Below are positions 5,805 to 6,715 of a stretch of DNA of 6,715 nucleotides, piece after piece. Numbering within the stretch: the first letter of the stretch is position 1; each line of letters begins with the position of its first letter. Under the pieces are notes generated by a model that did no database searches, had not been told where the DNA came from, and worked only from the letters and a program-made list of their open reading frames with translations. The position numbers and the translations under genes are program-made. The stretch spans positions 1 to 6,715 of the forward strand of contig JBKPDO010000015.1 of NCBI GenBank assembly GCA_046727955.1. Direction: 5' to 3'. The stretch is from DASVXQ01 sp046727955 (GTDB lineage Bacteria; Actinomycetota; CALGFH01).

Positions 5805-6003
5805 TTTATTGCCACGCGGCATCGACGTGACCGAGGTCTATCACGGTCCCGGCAGCCCGTTCTTCCCGGCGGCTCGCATTCCCGGCCCCGACCCCGAACG
5901 CGCCAGCTACAACTCCTACGCCTCGTTCGAGGACCCGGACGGCAACGGCTGGACCCTGCAGGAGATCACCACCCGGCTCCCCGGTCGCGAGCCTGAGGAG
6001 TGA
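5716..6003 (+). pseudogene. Chimeric ORF: MalY/PatB-like aminotransferase N-terminus fused to VOC/glyoxalase C-terminus
   Basis: The frame from GTG 5716 gives 95 residues made of two unrelated parts. Residues 1-33 (NPLDQVTLEQLQVRTSGNW, KYPPDLLP) resemble the first residues of MalY/PatB-type PLP-dependent C-S lyases, where LPLWVAEMD follows. From residue 34 (RGIDVTEVYHGPGSPFF, then IPGPDPERASYNSYASF) through FEDPDGNGWTLQEITTRLPGR it is the C-terminal half of a vicinal-oxygen-chelate protein, including the Glu of QEIT that ligates metal in the family. The junction lies near 5811-5816. Neither a PLP fold nor a complete VOC fold can form, so this is most likely a deletion scar without function. 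The VOC assignment is firm; the aminotransferase half rests on about 30 residues. A strong hairpin terminator follows 20 bp after the stop. Confidence 0.7.
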
Positions 6004-6023
6004 GCGCATCCAAGCAGTCGGTG

Positions 6024-6056
6024 CGAGGAGGCGGGTGGCCATCACCCGCCTCCTCG
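6024..6056 (+). terminator. Strong hairpin, likely intrinsic terminator
   Basis: CGAGGAGGCGGGTG (6024-6037) and CACCCGCCTCCTCG (6043-6056) form a 14-bp perfect stem with a 5-nt loop (GCCAT), 20 bp after the chimeric ORF's stop. There is no T-run, as is common for actinomycete terminators. It separates the flavin reductase unit from the YCII gene, which should then have its own promoter in 6057-6100. Confidence 0.7.
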
Positions 6057-6107
6057 AACGCGCGTCACGGTAGCGTCGGATCCGCCGTTCGGAAGGGGAC
6101 TCGTATC

Positions 6108-6443
6108 GTGACGCTGCCTACAGACGACGAGATGATGGCCGCCCTCGCACAGACCCGCGAGTACACCGTGGTGCTGCTCAAGGCCGGACCGGCGTACGGC
6201 AACGACGAGACGCCGGCGATCGTACGCGAGCACGGGCGCCGCAACTTCGCACTCCGTGCCGACGGCTCCCTCAACATCGTGTGCCCCGTGCTGGACGACT
6301 CAGAACTACGCGGCGTCGGCATCTTCGCCCGCTCCCTCGATCAGACCCGCGAGATCATGGACGGCGATCCCGGCGTACAGGCAGGCGTGTTCGTGTACGA
6401 GATGCACCCGGTGCGGAGCTTCCCCGGCGACGCACTGGCCTAG
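6108..6443 (+). CDS. YCII-related (YciI-like) domain protein
   Basis: The GTG at 6108 follows GGAAGGGG (6091-6098) at 9-nt spacing and begins VTLPTDDEMMAALAQTREYTV. The open frame reaches back to 6000, but those residues cross the terminator hairpin. The 111-residue product has YTVVLLKAGPAYG, VREHGRRNFALRADGSLNI, CPVLDDSELRGVGIFA, AREIMDGDP-like DQTREIMDGDPGVQAG and FVYEMHPVRSFPGD. This is the ferredoxin-like pattern of YCII-related proteins, with the conserved His of EHGRRNF and the Asp of DGDP at the expected places. These proteins are small dimeric enzymes or binding proteins of mostly unknown role. The gene appears intact and is convergent with the oxidoreductase gene, sharing the bases CTAG. 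Confidence 0.85.
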   Translation: MTLPTDDEMMAALAQTREYTVVLLKAGPAYGNDETPAIVREHGRRNFALRADGSLNIVCPVLDDSELRGVGIFARSLDQTREIMDGDPGVQAGVFVYEMHPVRSFPGDALA

Positions 6444-6715
6444 CTCGTCGCGACGGTGATCAGCACCTTGCCGGTCGCACCACCCTCGACGGCAGCATGG
6501 GCGGCAGCCGCGTCCTCGAGGCTGTAGCGGTGCAGAGGAAGGCCGGCCTCCTCCCCCACACGGAATGCACTGTCCTCGATCGCCCGGCTGATGTCCTCGC
6601 CGGCGGCAATGATGCGGTCCCAGCCGACGGTGTAGAGCAGGACGAACTGGTAGCGAGCGTTGAGTCCCATGTTCTGCCGTACGTCCAGCTCGAGCGGAAC
6701 GCCACCGTCGCCCGC
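6440..6715 (-). CDS. Zinc-binding dehydrogenase / NADPH:quinone reductase-like protein, C-terminal part
   Basis: The minus-strand frame is open from the window edge to the TAG at 6442-6440 (91 residues); the N-terminal catalytic domain and Rossmann core lie beyond 6715. Visible are LELDVRQNMGLNARYQFVLLY, GLPLHRYSLEDAAAAHAAVE and GGATGKVLITVATS. The last two form the usual C-terminal motif (LEDAAxAHxxVExGxxxGKVxI) of medium-chain dehydrogenase/reductases of the quinone oxidoreductase (zeta-crystallin) group. Members reduce quinones or enones with NADPH; the substrate cannot be told from this part. An internal ATG at 6670 is not the start, because homologous sequence continues upstream. Its stop codon overlaps that of the convergent YCII gene by 4 bp. 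Confidence 0.88.
   Translation of the reverse strand, partial: AGDGGVPLELDVRQNMGLNARYQFVLLYTVGWDRIIAAGEDISRAIEDSAFRVGEEAGLPLHRYSLEDAAAAHAAVEGGATGKVLITVATS

Noticed and set aside
6057..6107. Possible promoter for the YCII gene with TAGCGT at 6071-6076 as -10
   Set aside because: No acceptable -35 at 16-19 bp; that position falls inside the terminator stem, so the hexamer alone is not enough.
1..6715. CRISPR array, tRNA/rRNA genes or phage attachment site
   Set aside because: No regularly spaced direct repeats, no cloverleaf-like or rRNA-like sequence and no integrase gene were seen on either strand.

Overview
High-GC, actinomycete-type DNA (strong G/C third-position bias, GTG/TTG starts, IS families and a membrane NACHT protein typical of Streptomyces, Frankia or Micromonospora relatives; the genus cannot be fixed from this window). 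It is a decaying, insertion-sequence-rich accessory region next to a few ordinary metabolic genes.

Layout. 1-129: C-terminal tail of an IS630-type transposase. 282-~2386: remains of one large gene for a membrane-anchored NACHT (STAND) NTPase of the kind linked in bacteria to immunity or signalling. The gene is split by three frameshifts and its end is missing. ~2386-3407: an IS3-family element on the minus strand, with intact orfA and one terminal end, but orfB is cut before its catalytic glutamate. The NACHT and IS3 sequences are therefore joined at a deletion or recombination point, not at a clean insertion. 3408-3569: a short orphan stretch. 3570-4993: a complete-looking ISL3-family element (435-codon transposase, 24-bp terminal inverted repeats) without a matching 8-bp target duplication.

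Right part. 5070-5804: a DIM6/NTAB-type flavin reductase whose reading frame runs on beyond its family domain. It overlaps 5716-6003, a chimeric ORF in which the start of a MalY/PatB-like PLP aminotransferase is fused to the end of a glyoxalase/VOC protein. After a strong hairpin come a YCII-related protein (6108-6443) and, convergent to it, the C-terminal part of a zinc-binding-dehydrogenase/quinone-reductase-like oxidoreductase (6440-6715, running off the window).

No intact new multi-gene system is visible. The most informative features are the broken NACHT gene, a 32-bp perfect palindrome inside its coding sequence, and two gene-fusion scars (NACHT/IS3 and aminotransferase/VOC). The ISL3 transposase and other neighbours have long clean frames, so general sequencing error does not easily explain the NACHT damage.
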